A stretch of DNA of 64,000 nucleotides from Adiantum capillus-veneris (lineage: Eukaryota > Streptophyta > Polypodiopsida > Polypodiales > Pteridaceae), in NCBI GenBank assembly GCA_014529385.2, contig CM043967.1:131997182-132061181 (forward strand), written 5' to 3'. The notes under the pieces were generated by a model, which worked only from the letters and a program-made list of their open reading frames with translations, made no database searches and was not told where the DNA came from. The translations under genes and the position numbers were made by a program. Positions 9,840 through 20,814 of this stretch are shown piece after piece (within the stretch, counting starts at the first letter, position 1; each line of letters begins with the position of its first letter).

Positions 9840-12800
9840 CTATGATCGTGGTTCGGACCTCAAATGAATCTCGTCTACTGGGTTTGGGTACGTCCCAATC
9901 TTCTTTTTACGATTCTTCCCTTTTTGCTCCTGCGGTTTATCTTGGGGGTCTTGGATTGGATTTGGAAACACTTGTGGTGTTTTCAGAGACTCTTTATGAT
10001 TTTCGCTTATTCGGTTTTCATTTGGTTCCATGTTACGGTTTTCCTTGTCGGTCTTTCTCTTTGTGGTATTGGTTCTAGTCTCCATTGTCTCGATTGAATC
10101 TGAATCATCCTCGAGGTCATTCATATACACGGGGTCATCTCCTGTTCCTATGTTTGTTTTGGAACTTGGCTTTGAATTTTCTGTATTCTGTGACTTCTTC
10201 CTTCGTGTCTTCTTTTTCATTGCTTGGATAACTGACGCGGTATCTCTTTCTTCGAGGATATGGCCTGGCCCTTGAAGCATGGACCGTGTAATCGCATAAG
10301 CGGGTGCGACGGGTGGTATTGGCGATGTCACACTAGCAATTTCGACCAAATTCAGGGGTGTGATTTTAGGCGCATTTGGGTTATAGGGACATTGGGAAAT
10401 CAAGTGATCTATGCCACAACGATTACATGTGAGTATTGGCATTGCAGATGTGCTCCCTTGATTCATTTGCATCTGTGCAGCATTCTTTTGCAGCCTAATA
10501 GGACACTCCGCTGCTCGATGTGGTCCACCACACTCGTAGCATTGAAGAGGTGGCCTCCTAGCCTGGGTGTTGATATTTTGACCTCTGGATGCGAGAGCAG
10601 CAGCTTGATAAACTGGCTTGAATTGTCCCCAACAATCTTCCATGTAGTATATAGGACATTCTTCCAATGTATCAAGTCCGTAGGCAATACTAGTGTCTAT
10701 TTCCTCCTCACAGCCATCTGCATAAGCATTTGATGGCTCGCAACCCACTTGGTTCATAGGGGCGACTCTTGGATGCGGGGGCTGCGGTCCTAGCACAGGA
10801 GGTGGTAGCGGTGTAGCTTGTACAACATTTTGAGATCTAGGGACCATGTGTTGCGGTAGTTGCTTAACAGGTGGAGTAGGCATCAATACAGGAGCTCGAG
10901 GCGCATCCGTCCAGGCTACAGGTGGTCTATTTGCCATCATACGTTTGATCATTAAACAATCCTTAGCTTGGTGACCATACCTACCACATGCGTTGCAAGT
11001 TCCATTAAATTTTACTCTAAACGTAGGGCACTAACTAGTGCTATGTGGACCTAAGCAAATGGAACACCATTGTTGCTCCCTTCTTGGATACATGTGACTA
11101 TTTTGAGGGGGTCGATTATCCTTAAGAGACTCTTGGATTGCCTTGGTGAGGTCTGTCAAGAATGTCTCAAATACCTTTGGCTCATTGGCAATGGGCTTTG
11201 CAGTCATGGGTTCATACTCAATGGCTTGTGAGCTAGTGGATCTCGTGTCAGTAGACACCCTCATGCCTGCTATCATCAAGTTGTCCTCCAATTGGATTGC
11301 ATTGGCAGTGACATCTTCCCAGGTTGTGATACCTCTAATCACTAGTCCATTATAGATTCCTTCATTCCTCAACCCGCGGATGAATCGATCAAGCAGTTGG
11401 TTATTGTTGAAGCGCTCATTTACAGGGCAACGAGAGTTTAAGTGCTTTAGACGACTAATGAAGTCCCTTACTGACTCTCCTTCCTTACGTTCGGCCTTCT
11501 GTAGCTGAGATGCTACACCCCAAATCACACCTTCTCGTATGTAATCCTTTAGAAACAACCTTCGAAGGGTAGGGTAGATTGTTTTCTCGTCCACCCTTAG
11601 GGTCCTATACCAATCTCCAGCCTTCCCACTTAATGTCAAGCTTAAGGCATTGCACTTATGTAGTTCGTTGCGTTCCCCTAAGGAATCACATACTTGTTCA
11701 AACACTTCAATGTGTTTTCTAGCATCTTCGTCCCCATTGAATTTTTGCGTGAGTTTGGCAATTTGTACTGCCTTACTTCTAGGCTCTCTATCAGATGCAT
11801 GACGCATATTTTCCGCGATAGATCGACCTATGGTTTGAGCAAACGCTGCCAAGTCACCTATGTGAGGAGGCAGGGCCGGTGGAGGTACTCTTGGAATCAT
11901 ATGTGGGAGAGGGACGGGTGCCGGTCTTGGCATATGTGTGGATGATGCAGGATATGGAACATAACCGGGCATAGGTCCACTCGGATAAGGGCTAGGGAGC
12001 GGCACTCGAGGAGCGTAAACAAGTGGTACAATTGGAGGTGTGGGGGCCATGTGTGCATAAGGGGCTAGAGGCACATACGGTCGAGGCCCCATATTAGGTA
12101 CTACGACACTAGGTAGTGGCACTGCGCTAACCGTAGATGTCATCGGTACATTCTCTGTCAGGCTTATCCCTGGAGTGAGCACTGTGTTTTCCTTAATAGA
12201 GGGTTGAGCCAAGTTAGGGAAGCTAAAGTTTTCGCTCGGAGGCTCAGATTGCATAGAGACCCCAGGTGAAATGACGTAAGATGGGTCCATGGGGCTCATT
12301 AGAGGAGTCTCCATTTGTGATAGAGTAGGCTGTTGAGCCTTGCTCGTATCCAGAAATCTCATGGGGCCAGTTGAGAGTATATTTACCCCTCGGTTTTGCC
12401 TTTCTGATTGAATAACGCCATGGATAACATTACAGATCATTTTCTGTTGATCTTCGATGCTCGTGGCACTAGAGGTGGGTTGTACAATCTCTATCCATCC
12501 TACATGGTAGGCGAGGCCAGAGTGTAGATCCGTCAACACCTCAGTGTGGAGGTCGTATGTCCAATGATCATTAATGAACAATCCTTCTAGAGTCGACGTG
12601 TTAAAGGTTTCTTGTGAGGTAGAAGCAATGTTGCTCCCCGTGGTTTTACTTGTCACCAACGGTACTCTAGAGGGAACTTCTGAAGGAGGCAGCTCAACAG
12701 GGCCTTCTTGGTAAGAAGTTGGTAGGATATCCACATGGACACTCTTTGGGGGTGTGGGGTCCACATGCGATGTGAAAGGAGATTCCACTTCCCCACCCCC

Positions 12801-12947
12801 TTCGTGTGCTTCATTTGCATCAGGTTCCGAGCGAGTAGCTCTACCTAATGTTTCCATGAAACGGCTAAACATACTAGTACTAGGCTGTGGAGCTTCGGGA
12901 GGTGCATGGCCTTCTCTCTCAGTGTTTTGGGTAGGGTATGCTTCCAT
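9840..12947 (-). pseudogene. Gypsy-like Gag with four zinc knuckles, one in-frame stop
   Basis: A frame from about 12947 to 9840 is interrupted only by TAG at 11031-11033. The N-terminal 300 aa are Ser/Thr/Pro-rich. The retrotransposon gag domain follows (roughly residues 385-560): FNGDEDARKHIEVFEQVC, LTLSGKAGDWYRTL, VRDFISRLKHLNSRCP, NNQLLDRFIRGL. Four CCHC knuckles come next: CSICLGPHSTS.C (broken by the TAG at its last spacer position), CNACGRYGHQAKDC, CYECGGPHRAAEC and CNRCGIDHLISQC. The tail is Lys/Asn-rich. Function: capsid formation and RNA packaging. Four knuckles is more than the usual one to three. One stop in about 3.1 kb suggests recent loss of function or a read-through context. 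Confidence 0.85.
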
Positions 12948-14002
12948 GATTTCTGAGTCGGAGGAGGAATCACTAGCGGCTATTTTAGGGTCTTGGGTGG
13001 TGCTACCTTGTGTCCCCGCTCAGGGTCTAGAGCTTATCGTGGATGGGTAATGGGTGTCCGTATTAACAAAGGCACCCTCAATATGCTCGTGTTCTAGCAC
13101 CCGCCCAGAGCGTAAGTGCATGTGCTTTTGATACCCTAAGGTGTCAAAAAGCTGCTCTAGGAGGCCTTGTGACTAGTTTTTAGCGTGTTTTTTGTTTGTT
13201 TTTTTAACTAGATTTTTTAGAGCGTGTGGTGGAATGGGCCGTGTGATAGCTCGAAACGAGCGTATCGGTCAGAGGGTCGTGCCGTGCTTTACAGCCCTCC
13301 GTTTGGTCACTCTATGCCCTCGGAATCCCTAAAACTGTCAATTTCCAGTAGGGAACTAGGCCCAGACTAGAAAGTCTAAGGGTGCAAGTGGGAAGAGAAA
13401 GAAGGAGAGTGGAGGACTTGTCCCACATGCTCTCATTCTCTCTTGAGGGAGTAGGGTATATATATAAGAGTGAGTCTAGTATATATCAGAGGACTGAGGA
13501 CTGGGGCCTGGGCCTGGGCTTGGGCTTGGGCTTGGGTTTGGGTTTGGGTTTGGGTTTGGGGAAATGATCCCGATCTATCTTTTATACAAACCAACCCGTC
13601 CGTTTAAGAGTCACGTTTTTTATTTTCGAAAAATTTGACCGCCCGCTCACTCGCGTTTTTATTTTCCGGTTTTTTTTTTTTTATGCACAAAATACAGAAA
13701 TCGCAGAAAATTGAAAACGCACAGAAATTGCAGAAATTGAAATGCAGAAAACGCAGAAATTGCAGAAAATTGAAAAAGCACAGAAAATGCAGAAATTGAA
13801 AAAACGCAAGAAATGCAGAAAATTCAAAAAGCACAGACAATAGCAGAAATTGAAACTTGACAAAAAATGCAGAAAACGCAAAAAACAGAAATCTCCACAC
13901 ACTCCTTCCCTACCTTTCCTATGATAGAAGTTGCACCACAAGGAAGCGTAAAGTGCTAACCGAGCTTAGTGTAGGACATATCCCCGGCAGCGGTGCCAAA
14001 AA
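12948..14002 (-). other. Leader of the gag unit with GGGTTT-type and CAGAAATTG repeats, PBS at the right end
   Basis: Untranslated leader. It contains a hexamer tract (GGGCYT then GGGTTT) at about 13503-13561, an A-rich tract of GCAGAAATTGAAAA-like repeats at about 13683-13880, and the PBS complement at 13979-13998 (TGGCACCGCTGCCGGGG on the minus strand), four bases from LTR B. Confidence 0.7.
13503..13561 (+). repeat. (GGGCTT)n/(GGGTTT)n hexamer minisatellite
   Basis: About ten hexamers on the plus strand. Shorter versions occupy the same place in the other two leader copies: about six units at 14597-14634 and about four at 15701-15723. Length therefore differs between copies of one element. 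Confidence 0.85.
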
Positions 14003-14574
14003 TGTGCGCTCCTTGCCGCACTGTCGAAGCAAGGGACTTGCCAATACACCGTATGCGAGCCACAAACGGATCCAAGCACACAACAAGCCTAAACTAGCAA
14101 GCTCAAGAAAACAAAGGGTGTGTCACTCACCGCTTTACGCTCGCCTTCGTGGTGGATTCCTCGCCGCGATGAAGAAGAAGCTGCAGTCGTGCCGCGCTCA
14201 ACCGCTTCGCCGCCGTCGTGCCTTCGTAATGCTCGATCGCACACACACTCTCCCTCTCTCTCTCTCTCACACACACACACAAGGAGGTGAAGAAGAAGAA
14301 GATGGAGATGGAGCAAGAGCACTCTTCTATTGCACAAATGAGAGAATGAGTAAAAATTAGGTTTAGTTGGCTTTTATAGGAGCTCACCCCATTCACACTT
14401 GGGCGCCCATGCTTAGCCAACTAATCCCTTGAATGTCCCAGTTAAAGTGCTCCTCTCATTGGCGATCACTCTACCTTTCCCTATTGGTCCGACAAGCCCG
14501 GTACCTGACTCTAAATAATACATAATACACGTCCATCGTAGGTGATGGGTGTCCGTGAGCCGTGAGGGTTAACA
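14003..14574 (-). repeat. LTR B of the tandem-LTR element
   Basis: Plus-strand TGTGCGCTCC...GGTTAACA, nearly identical to LTR A. It is followed at once by the PPT complement (TGCCCCCCTTCCT), which proves that it is the 3' LTR of the short unit to its right as well as the 5' LTR of the gag unit. Confidence 0.92.
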
Positions 14575-15101
14575 TGCCCCCCTTCCTAATGTAGAGGCAT
14601 GGGCCTGGGCTTGGGCCTGGGCTTGGGCTTGGGGAAATGATCCCGATCCCGATCTATCTTTTATACAAACCAACCCGTCCGTTTAAGAGTCACGTTTTTT
14701 ATTTTCGAAAAATTTGACCGCCCGTTCACTCGCGTTTTTATTTTTCGGTTTTTTTTTTTTTTGATGCAGAAAATACAGAAATTGCAGAAAATTGAAAACG
14801 CACAGAAATTGCAGAAATTGAAATGCAGAAAACGCAAAAATTGCAGAAATTGCAGAAAATTGAAAAAGCACAGAAAATGCAGAAATTGCAGAAATTGAAA
14901 AAACGCAAGAAATGCAGAAAATTGAAAAAGCACAGACAATAGCAGAAATCGAAACTTGACAGAAAATGCAGAAAATGCAAAAACCAGAAATCTCCACACA
15001 CTCCGTCCCCGCCTTTCCTATGATAGAAGTTGCACCACAAGGAAGCGTAAAGTGCTAACCGAGCTTAGTGTAGGGCATATCCCCGGCAGCGGCGCCAAAA
15101 A
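14575..15101 (-). repeat. Mini internal region 1 (PPT plus leader, 527 bp)
   Basis: The left end holds the PPT complement. It is joined near 14597 to the hexamer tract and leader, with the PBS complement (AGCGGCGCCA) ending near 15097. The gag-to-PPT interval is deleted. The leader is otherwise collinear with 13503-14002. Confidence 0.88.
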
Positions 15102-15351
15102 TGTGCGCTCCTTGCCGCACTGTCGAAGCAAGGGACTTGCCAATACACCGTATGCGAGCCACAAACGGCTCCAAGCACACAACAAGCCTAAACTAGCAAG
15201 CTCAAGAAAACAAAGGGTGTGTCACTCACCGCGTTACGCTCGCCTTCGTGGTGGATTCCTCGCCGCGATGAAGAAGAAGCTGCAGTCGTGCCGCGCTCAA
15301 CCGCTTCGCCGCCGTCGTGCCTTCGTAATGCTCGATCGCACACACACTCTC

Positions 15352-15384
<33 letters not shown>

Positions 15385-15677
15385 AGGAGGTGAAGAAGAA
15401 GAAGATGGAGATGGAGCAATAGCACTCTTCTATTGCACAAATGAGAGAATGAGTAAAAATTAGGTTTAGTTGGCTTTTATAGGAGCTCACCCCATTCACA
15501 CTTGGGCGCCCATGCTTAGCTAACTAATCCCTTGAATGTCCCAGTTAAAGTGCGCCTCTCATTAGCGATCACTCTACCTTTCCCTATTGGTCCGACAAGC
15601 CCGGTACCTGACTCTAAATAATACATAATACACGTCCATCGTAGGTGATGGGTGTCCGTGAGCCGTGAGGGTTAACA
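15102..15677 (-). repeat. LTR C of the tandem-LTR element
   Basis: Same termini as LTRs A and B. It carries TATAAAAG (minus) at 15474-15481 and CT/CA repeats, and is followed by the PPT complement. Confidence 0.92.
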
Positions 15678-16193
15678 TGCCCCCCTTCCTGATGTAGAGG
15701 CATGGGCCTGGGCTTGGGCTTGGGGAAATGATCCCAATCCCGATCTATCTTTTATACAAACCAACCCGTCCGTTTAAGAGTCACGTTTTTTATTTTCGAA
15801 AAATTTGACCGCCCGCTCACTCGCGTTTTTATTTTTCGGTTTTTTTTTTTTTTGATGCAGAAAATACAAAAATTGCAGAAAATTGAAAACGCACAGAAAT
15901 TGCAGAAATTGAAATGCAGAAAACGCAAAAATTGCAGAAATTGCAGAAAATTGAAAAAGCACAGAAAATGCAGAAATTGCAGAAATTGAAAAAAACGCAA
16001 GAAATGCAAAAAATTGAAAAAGCACAGACAATAGCAGAAATTGAAACTTGACAGAAAATGCAGAAAACGCAAAAAACAGAAATCTCCACACACTCCTTCC
16101 CTGCCTTTCCTATGATAGAAGTTGCACCACAAGGAAGCGTAAAGTGCTAACCGAGCTTAGTGTGGGGCATATCCCCGGCAGCGGCGCCAAAAA
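15678..16193 (-). repeat. Mini internal region 2 (PPT plus leader, 516 bp)
   Basis: Same PPT-to-leader fusion as mini region 1, with the join at the same place (GATGTAGAGGCATGGGC). Both mini units therefore derive from one deletion event followed by duplication of the unit. Confidence 0.88.
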
Positions 16194-16765
16194 TGTGCGC
16201 TCCTTGCCGCACTGTCGAAGCAAGGGACTTGCCAATACACCGTATGCGAGCCACAAACGGCTCCAAGCACACAACAAGCCTAAACTAGCAAGCTCAAGAA
16301 AACAAAGGGTGTGTCACTCACCGCTTTACGCTCGCCTTCGTGGTGGATTCCTCGCCGCCATGAAGAAGAAGCTGCAGTCGTGCCGCGCTCAACCGCTTCG
16401 CCGCCGTCGTGCCTTCGTAATGCTCGATCGCACACACACTCTCCCTCTCTCTCTCACACACACACACACACAAGGAGGTGAAGAAGAAGAAGATGGAGAT
16501 GGAGCAAGAGCACTCTTCTATTGCACAAATGAGAGAATGAGTAAAAATTAGGTTTAGTTTGCTTTTATAGGAGCTCACCCCATTCACACTTGGGCGCCCA
16601 TGCTTAGCCAACTAATCCCTTGAATGTCCCAGTTAAAGTGCGCCTCTCATTGGCGATCACTCTACCTTTCCCTATTGGTCCGACAAGCTCGGTACCTGAC
16701 TCTAAATAATACATAATACACGTCCATAGTAGGTGATGGGTGTCCATGAGCCGTGAGGGTTAACA
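16194..16765 (-). repeat. LTR D (outermost 5' LTR)
   Basis: It ends in GGTTAACA at 16765, directly before target duplication GTGCT, and has no PPT complement to its right, as expected for the true outer 5' LTR. Confidence 0.92.
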
Positions 16766-16859
16766 GTGCTAGAGAGTATAAACTCTCTATCTCCTTATTC
16801 TTCATTATAACCCAATAAATAACTGGTTGGACACCCGCCCGGTCATATCCGGCCACGGG

Positions 16860-17066
16860 GCCTGGAACCCAACTCATGAACCTCGATTCACCTTCCAAAT
16901 CATAGAACCACGTCTTTTCTCTCCCTCGCATCAGCATTGGAATTGTTTGCATCTTGTTATCCTCGATAGACATATGCAACGACAACACATACAGCTTGAA
17001 GTTGGCCATCCATTCCTCATGATCTTCTTCTCCAGTGAAAACTGGACCGTATCCTCTTGTTGCCAT
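16860..17066 (-). pseudogene. Gag N-terminal fragment of a second gag-type LTR element
   Basis: From ATG at 17064-17066 it reads MATRGYGPVFTGEEDHEEW, then NFKLYVLSLHMS, KMQTIPMLMRGREKTWFYDL. This is the same protein family as the Gag at 23388 (FNGDEDADEWLADFELFMLSLHM, LVLRGKAKAWFD). The homology stops near 16860, where the LTR remnant of another element begins. A PBS complement (CCTCAGTGGGGGCACCA) at 17121-17137 matches the PBS of the 21.5-kb element. Confidence 0.75.
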
Positions 17067-17142
17067 CTCTCCCTGATGAAAAACGCTTCTATGATCAAAT
17101 TCTAAGAGCAATCAGATGCTCCTCAGTGGGGGCACCAGAAGA

Positions 17143-17355
17143 TGGAAAGCGAGAAGTGGGAAAACACCCAGAACCCAAAATAATTGTCTCTTAATAGCCC
17201 AGGTCTTGCACAACACACCTATCCCCTAATAATCACCTTAAAAAATTCACGTTTCCACACACAAACACCAATCACAACACGGCAACGCAAGCACACACAC
17301 AAATCAAAGAGCACAAATGCACACGCAACTTGCATTGTTTGCACACACCCAAAAA

Positions 17356-17443
<88 letters not shown>

Positions 17444-18780
17444 CACCACACCACAAGAAAAAAAACGGTCCAAGGGCAACACACACGCACGGTTTCGATC
17501 AAAGAAGCAAAGACAAGTAGAGAAGAGGAGGGGAGGGGAAATTGACAGCACGGTTTTGATGGCGAACTCTTCTTTCTTCTTCTCCTTCCCAAAGGATACA
17601 AAGCTCTCCCCAAAAAACACAAAAAAACATTGCCCTATATGGGCATTTTTCTATTTTGAGATTTTCAACACCCACTTTTCATGAGAAGACGTCCTAATTT
17701 TGGCATTGGTCCTTGACTCCAATCCCGCTATGTGATACATCCCTTGAGTGAGGCACCAACGGTGCCGTCCATGCCCTCAAGGCTTCCTTGAAAAGTGTAG
17801 GGACCTGTAGGGCACGAGAACATTGCCTCACATAGGCACCATGTCATCATCTAACTCATGCGAGCGTGCCACCCAGGGTCGCTAGTAAACGCCACACGTG
17901 CCACCACAGTAGCGCCTCCAACCAAAGGCCAAAACTGATGAGCTCCATAGAGCTCTCTCCATTTACACCCCAATATGGCATCCGTCTAGGCTTTACAGCC
18001 TGCACCATCTGCTCCCTTTTCCGCATATAGGATAATTTCACTACCACCTAGCACTTCAAAGAGTGACCACCTTCCAAAAGCCCTTAAAATTCCCTTGAAA
18101 ATTCAAAAGAAACTTTTTCACTTCTTTAAATTCAATGCCATGCCAACCTCTGCCTGGGACTCCAATCGTCAAGCCGCAAAAAATGAGTCAAAGATATCCT
18201 TGCCGTGGCAATGACCTGTATGAACCCCCCCTTCATTTCGGGTTTTCCATGCCCTCGAACGACATGCCCAAATTTGCAAAAAAATTATCAGATTTCTCAC
18301 AGTTGTCACCATCTACCGACTTCATCCTGTAGTAACTCTTTGATTTGGACTCCGTTTGATGTGCTGTCACTTCTTGTGGCCTTCCCACACTACATAGCAA
18401 TGCTGCAAGAACCTCAAATGACACACCTACCGAGGTGACCAAACTGGCATGGAACTCGCCCTGATGAAACTTTCTCTGCTAATATCTTGACATCCAAGAC
18501 TCCAAAGGACAATCTGAAAAGACCGACATGCTCCATAATTCAAGCACTACGCATCCATAACTTCAATTTGGCTCCAACCACGTGACATCACCTGCCCTAT
18601 TCAGATCAGATTTGCAAACACCTCCATCTTTAAACCGCCTTATTTTGCAATCTACAGCTCCATTTGATGAGCCGTCTAGAACTTCTCCTTTGGGTGGAAG
18701 CATGAATGGGTGGTACACTTTTATGGGATGAAAGCTCTTTTTTAATAGCCACTTAATAACTGTGTCATTAGCTGTTAGCA
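17143..18780 (-). repeat. Probable 5' LTR of that second element, minus orientation
   Basis: It begins right after the PBS, as in the 21536-27332 element. Patches match that element's LTR on the opposite strand, for example GAAGTTCTAGACGGCTCATC against gaagctcgtccagacagctc, and GTCTTTTCAGATTG. It contains (CT)n at about 17360-17442. I place the outer end near 18780 (TGCTAACAGC on the minus strand), but it could extend to about 18.9 kb. No coding sequence seen. Confidence 0.45.
17360..17442 (+). repeat. (CT)n microsatellite
   Basis: About 40 uninterrupted CT units. The Ser/Leu and Arg/Glu reading frames across it are artefacts. Confidence 0.95.
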
Positions 18781-19429
18781 CCTTTGAAATTTTTGGATTC
18801 AAAAAATACTCGAAAAAAAACACCAAAGCTCGTACGTGCGAGGGAGGTCCGAGAAGCTCGTACTTGCATGGGTGTTGAGCACACTGAGCGCATTCATGTA
18901 GCTTCTCTTCATCTCAAGCAAGAAGCAATAGCAGCAGGGCACGCAGCACAGCAGGGCAGCATGTCTCTCAAGTTCTCTCTTGCTCTCTGAGGCAGGGTGG
19001 TCAATATCTACCATCCCTCTCTCTCTTTCTATGTCACACACACACACACACACACACACATGCACAATTGAAAGTATTTCATGTTTGAAATAGGGTAGCT
19101 TAGTCTCAAGCTTGCCACCTTTGATTGGACATGTTTTACCATTACAAGGTACTTCATGTCCCGATAGCTTCGCCACCCAACTGTGACCATTGTATGTTTC
19201 TTTTTCAGTTTCATTTTGTTCCATGATGCATGTCCATGGACATAGATATGAACACACACACACACACACACACATACCTACACCCAGAGAGTCTTGTTTC
19301 ATCATTAGGATTTGTTATTGGTGCAAAAATCCTTCATTTTATCTGTTATTAGTTACTTCTTGTGGTGAAATGATGATTAAAAATGTTATTTTGATGCGTC
19401 ATTTAATTATAAAACTGGTTTTATATGTA
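18781..19429. other. Non-coding stretch with CA repeats
   Basis: Contains (CA)n at about 19037-19061 and 19253-19273. No gene, LTR end or other structure that I can support. Confidence 0.5.
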
Positions 19430-20760
19430 TATTTCAGGTGGAACCCACCTCCATTTACTAGAATCCCACATACAAAACTTTGCATGTCAAGACAAGACTT
19501 CCATGAGGTCTACAACCTCAGCCTAGACGGGGTTAAGAACCCACACTTTATGGATGTTACAGAGAAAAACTGGTTGTCCGTGTTCACGGTGCTACGAACC
19601 AAAGGGCAGAAGGTGAAGCTTCAAACCATGCAATCAAAGCTTTACAATAAATTCATGATGCTGTATTAGATGGTTTACCAGGAGTTACCTATAAACGATG
19701 AGTGTGCTGCCTGGTTTGCCAAAGCATTTGCATTTGAAAATTGCCAAAGGGCGGATATTTCTCTCAACAAGTCCAAATACCATGTAGCTTAGGCTGTTGT
19801 GGCTGAGAACTCATTTACTCGACTGGGGGCACATAAGCAAGGGCTCTCCAACAAGATGTCCACAGTAATGATGCACATGACTGACGGGAAAACAGTATGC
19901 AAGTTAGTATTGGTAACTCAGTCACATCGAAGGCGAGTGTGGATACATCAAATAGTCAGGATGCAGAGTTGGCAGAGATCATGCGGTCTGATGTACAAGC
20001 TAAAGTTAGGCAGCTTGAGAGTGAAATAGGGCAGATCTCTAAAGAAATGAAGCAAGCACAAGTGGAAGTGTAGATTCAGTCAAAGGCAGACACTTTCTTA
20101 AAACAGTTACGGGAAGCACGAGAAGAATTAGCCACGCTTGAGGCTCGTGGCAATGTGCCGTTGGAGAGGGTGATGACGTTGCAAGCTGTGATCAATACTA
20201 ACTTGCAAGTTCTCAGTGTTCTTGGTGTCGCAGAGGGTGGCACGTCTGAAAACAACGATGTTGCATCCATATAGGTTGATTTGTAAACACCAAGAAGATA
20301 CTGTTGTTCCTCTTATTTTGTGTTTGAACAGTTCTGTTGAATTTTTTTGTCCGATACAAGAGAGGCTGCAACAAAAGAATGTGCTCTTGGCAAAACTCAA
20401 AAATCAGGAGGCTTTTGTTGGCAGTGCAATTTTACAATTGCAATAGGGCAAAGCACCTGGATTCTCTCCATCACCTCCAATCATGCCAAATGTACGTGGA
20501 GACATTATATTTATTGACGAGCCGTGCACAACCTGTGGGTTGGAACTTCATGATAAAATACTGGTGGGTGTTTGCATGCTACCATGCCAACACGCCTATC
20601 ACAATTTTTGTTTCACAACTTTCTCCACACTGAGTGATTCCTGCTTGGCACCGGGATGCGGCGTAGAGATCCATGCTTCGGTGAAGAAGATGTTTGGTGC
20701 AGAGACAACGTCCGTGGCAAAAGAAAAAGTTACTTCAATATGTATGTTCCCAATTCTGAT
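19430..20760 (+). pseudogene. Decayed gene: unknown domain, coiled coil and RING-like finger
   Basis: An exon-like start after an AG (about 19437) reads WNPPPFTRIPHTKLCM through MDVTEKNWLSVFTVLRTKG, and continues past TAG codons into AWFAKAFAFENCQ. Next comes a heptad-type segment (20010-20200: RQLESEIGQISKEMKQAQVEV, stop, then FLKQLREAREELATLEARG). The last part (20483-20700) carries a Cys/His cluster, C-x2-C, C-x-H-x2-H-x2-C, C-x4-C (CTTCG, LPCQHAYHNFCF, CLAPGC), with the spacing of a RING-H2-like zinc finger. Stops at several points show that it is dead. I do not recognise the parent gene; it may be cargo of an old transposon. The RING assignment rests on spacing alone. Confidence 0.45.
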
Positions 20761-20814
20761 TACTCAAGCTCCAAAGGAAGGAAAAGTTGTATTAGTAACC
20801 AAAAGTATTAGTAG

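Larger units (their letters stand above)
6064..16765 (-). mobile_element. Non-autonomous gypsy-like gag/protease element with four tandem LTRs
   Basis: GTGCT lies immediately left (6059-6063) and immediately right (16766-16770), so the whole 10.7 kb behaves as one insertion. On the minus strand the order is LTR (16765-16194), PBS/leader, LTR (15677-15102), PBS/leader, LTR (14574-14003), PBS/leader, gag, protease, a 1.6-kb non-coding tail, polypurine tract AGGAAGGGGGGCA, LTR (6643-6064). The LTRs are 572-580 bp, start TGTTAACCC and end GAGCGCACA. Each leader starts TTTTTGGCGCCGCTGCCGG, matching the complement of plant tRNA-Asp 3' ends. The two short units between LTRs hold PPT and leader with everything between deleted. 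There is no RT, RNase H or integrase, so mobility would need a helper. Confidence 0.9.

Noticed and set aside
13503-13561. Interstitial telomere repeat
   Set aside because: The unit is GGGTTT/GGGCTT; plant telomeres are TTTAGGG or, in some lineages, TTAGGG. It belongs to the element leader.
13604-16132. Phe/Leu/Cys-rich membrane-like proteins on the minus strand
   Set aside because: They are translations of the GCAGAAATTGAAAA leader repeats, present three times with the leader copies.
13857-16551. Repeated 145-167 aa plus-strand proteins (MTENAENAK..)
   Set aside because: They run antisense through PBS, LTR and microsatellite of the tandem-LTR element and repeat only because the LTRs repeat.
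17219-17620. Ser/Leu-rich or Arg/Glu-rich proteins
   Set aside because: Translations of a (CT)n tract in all frames.
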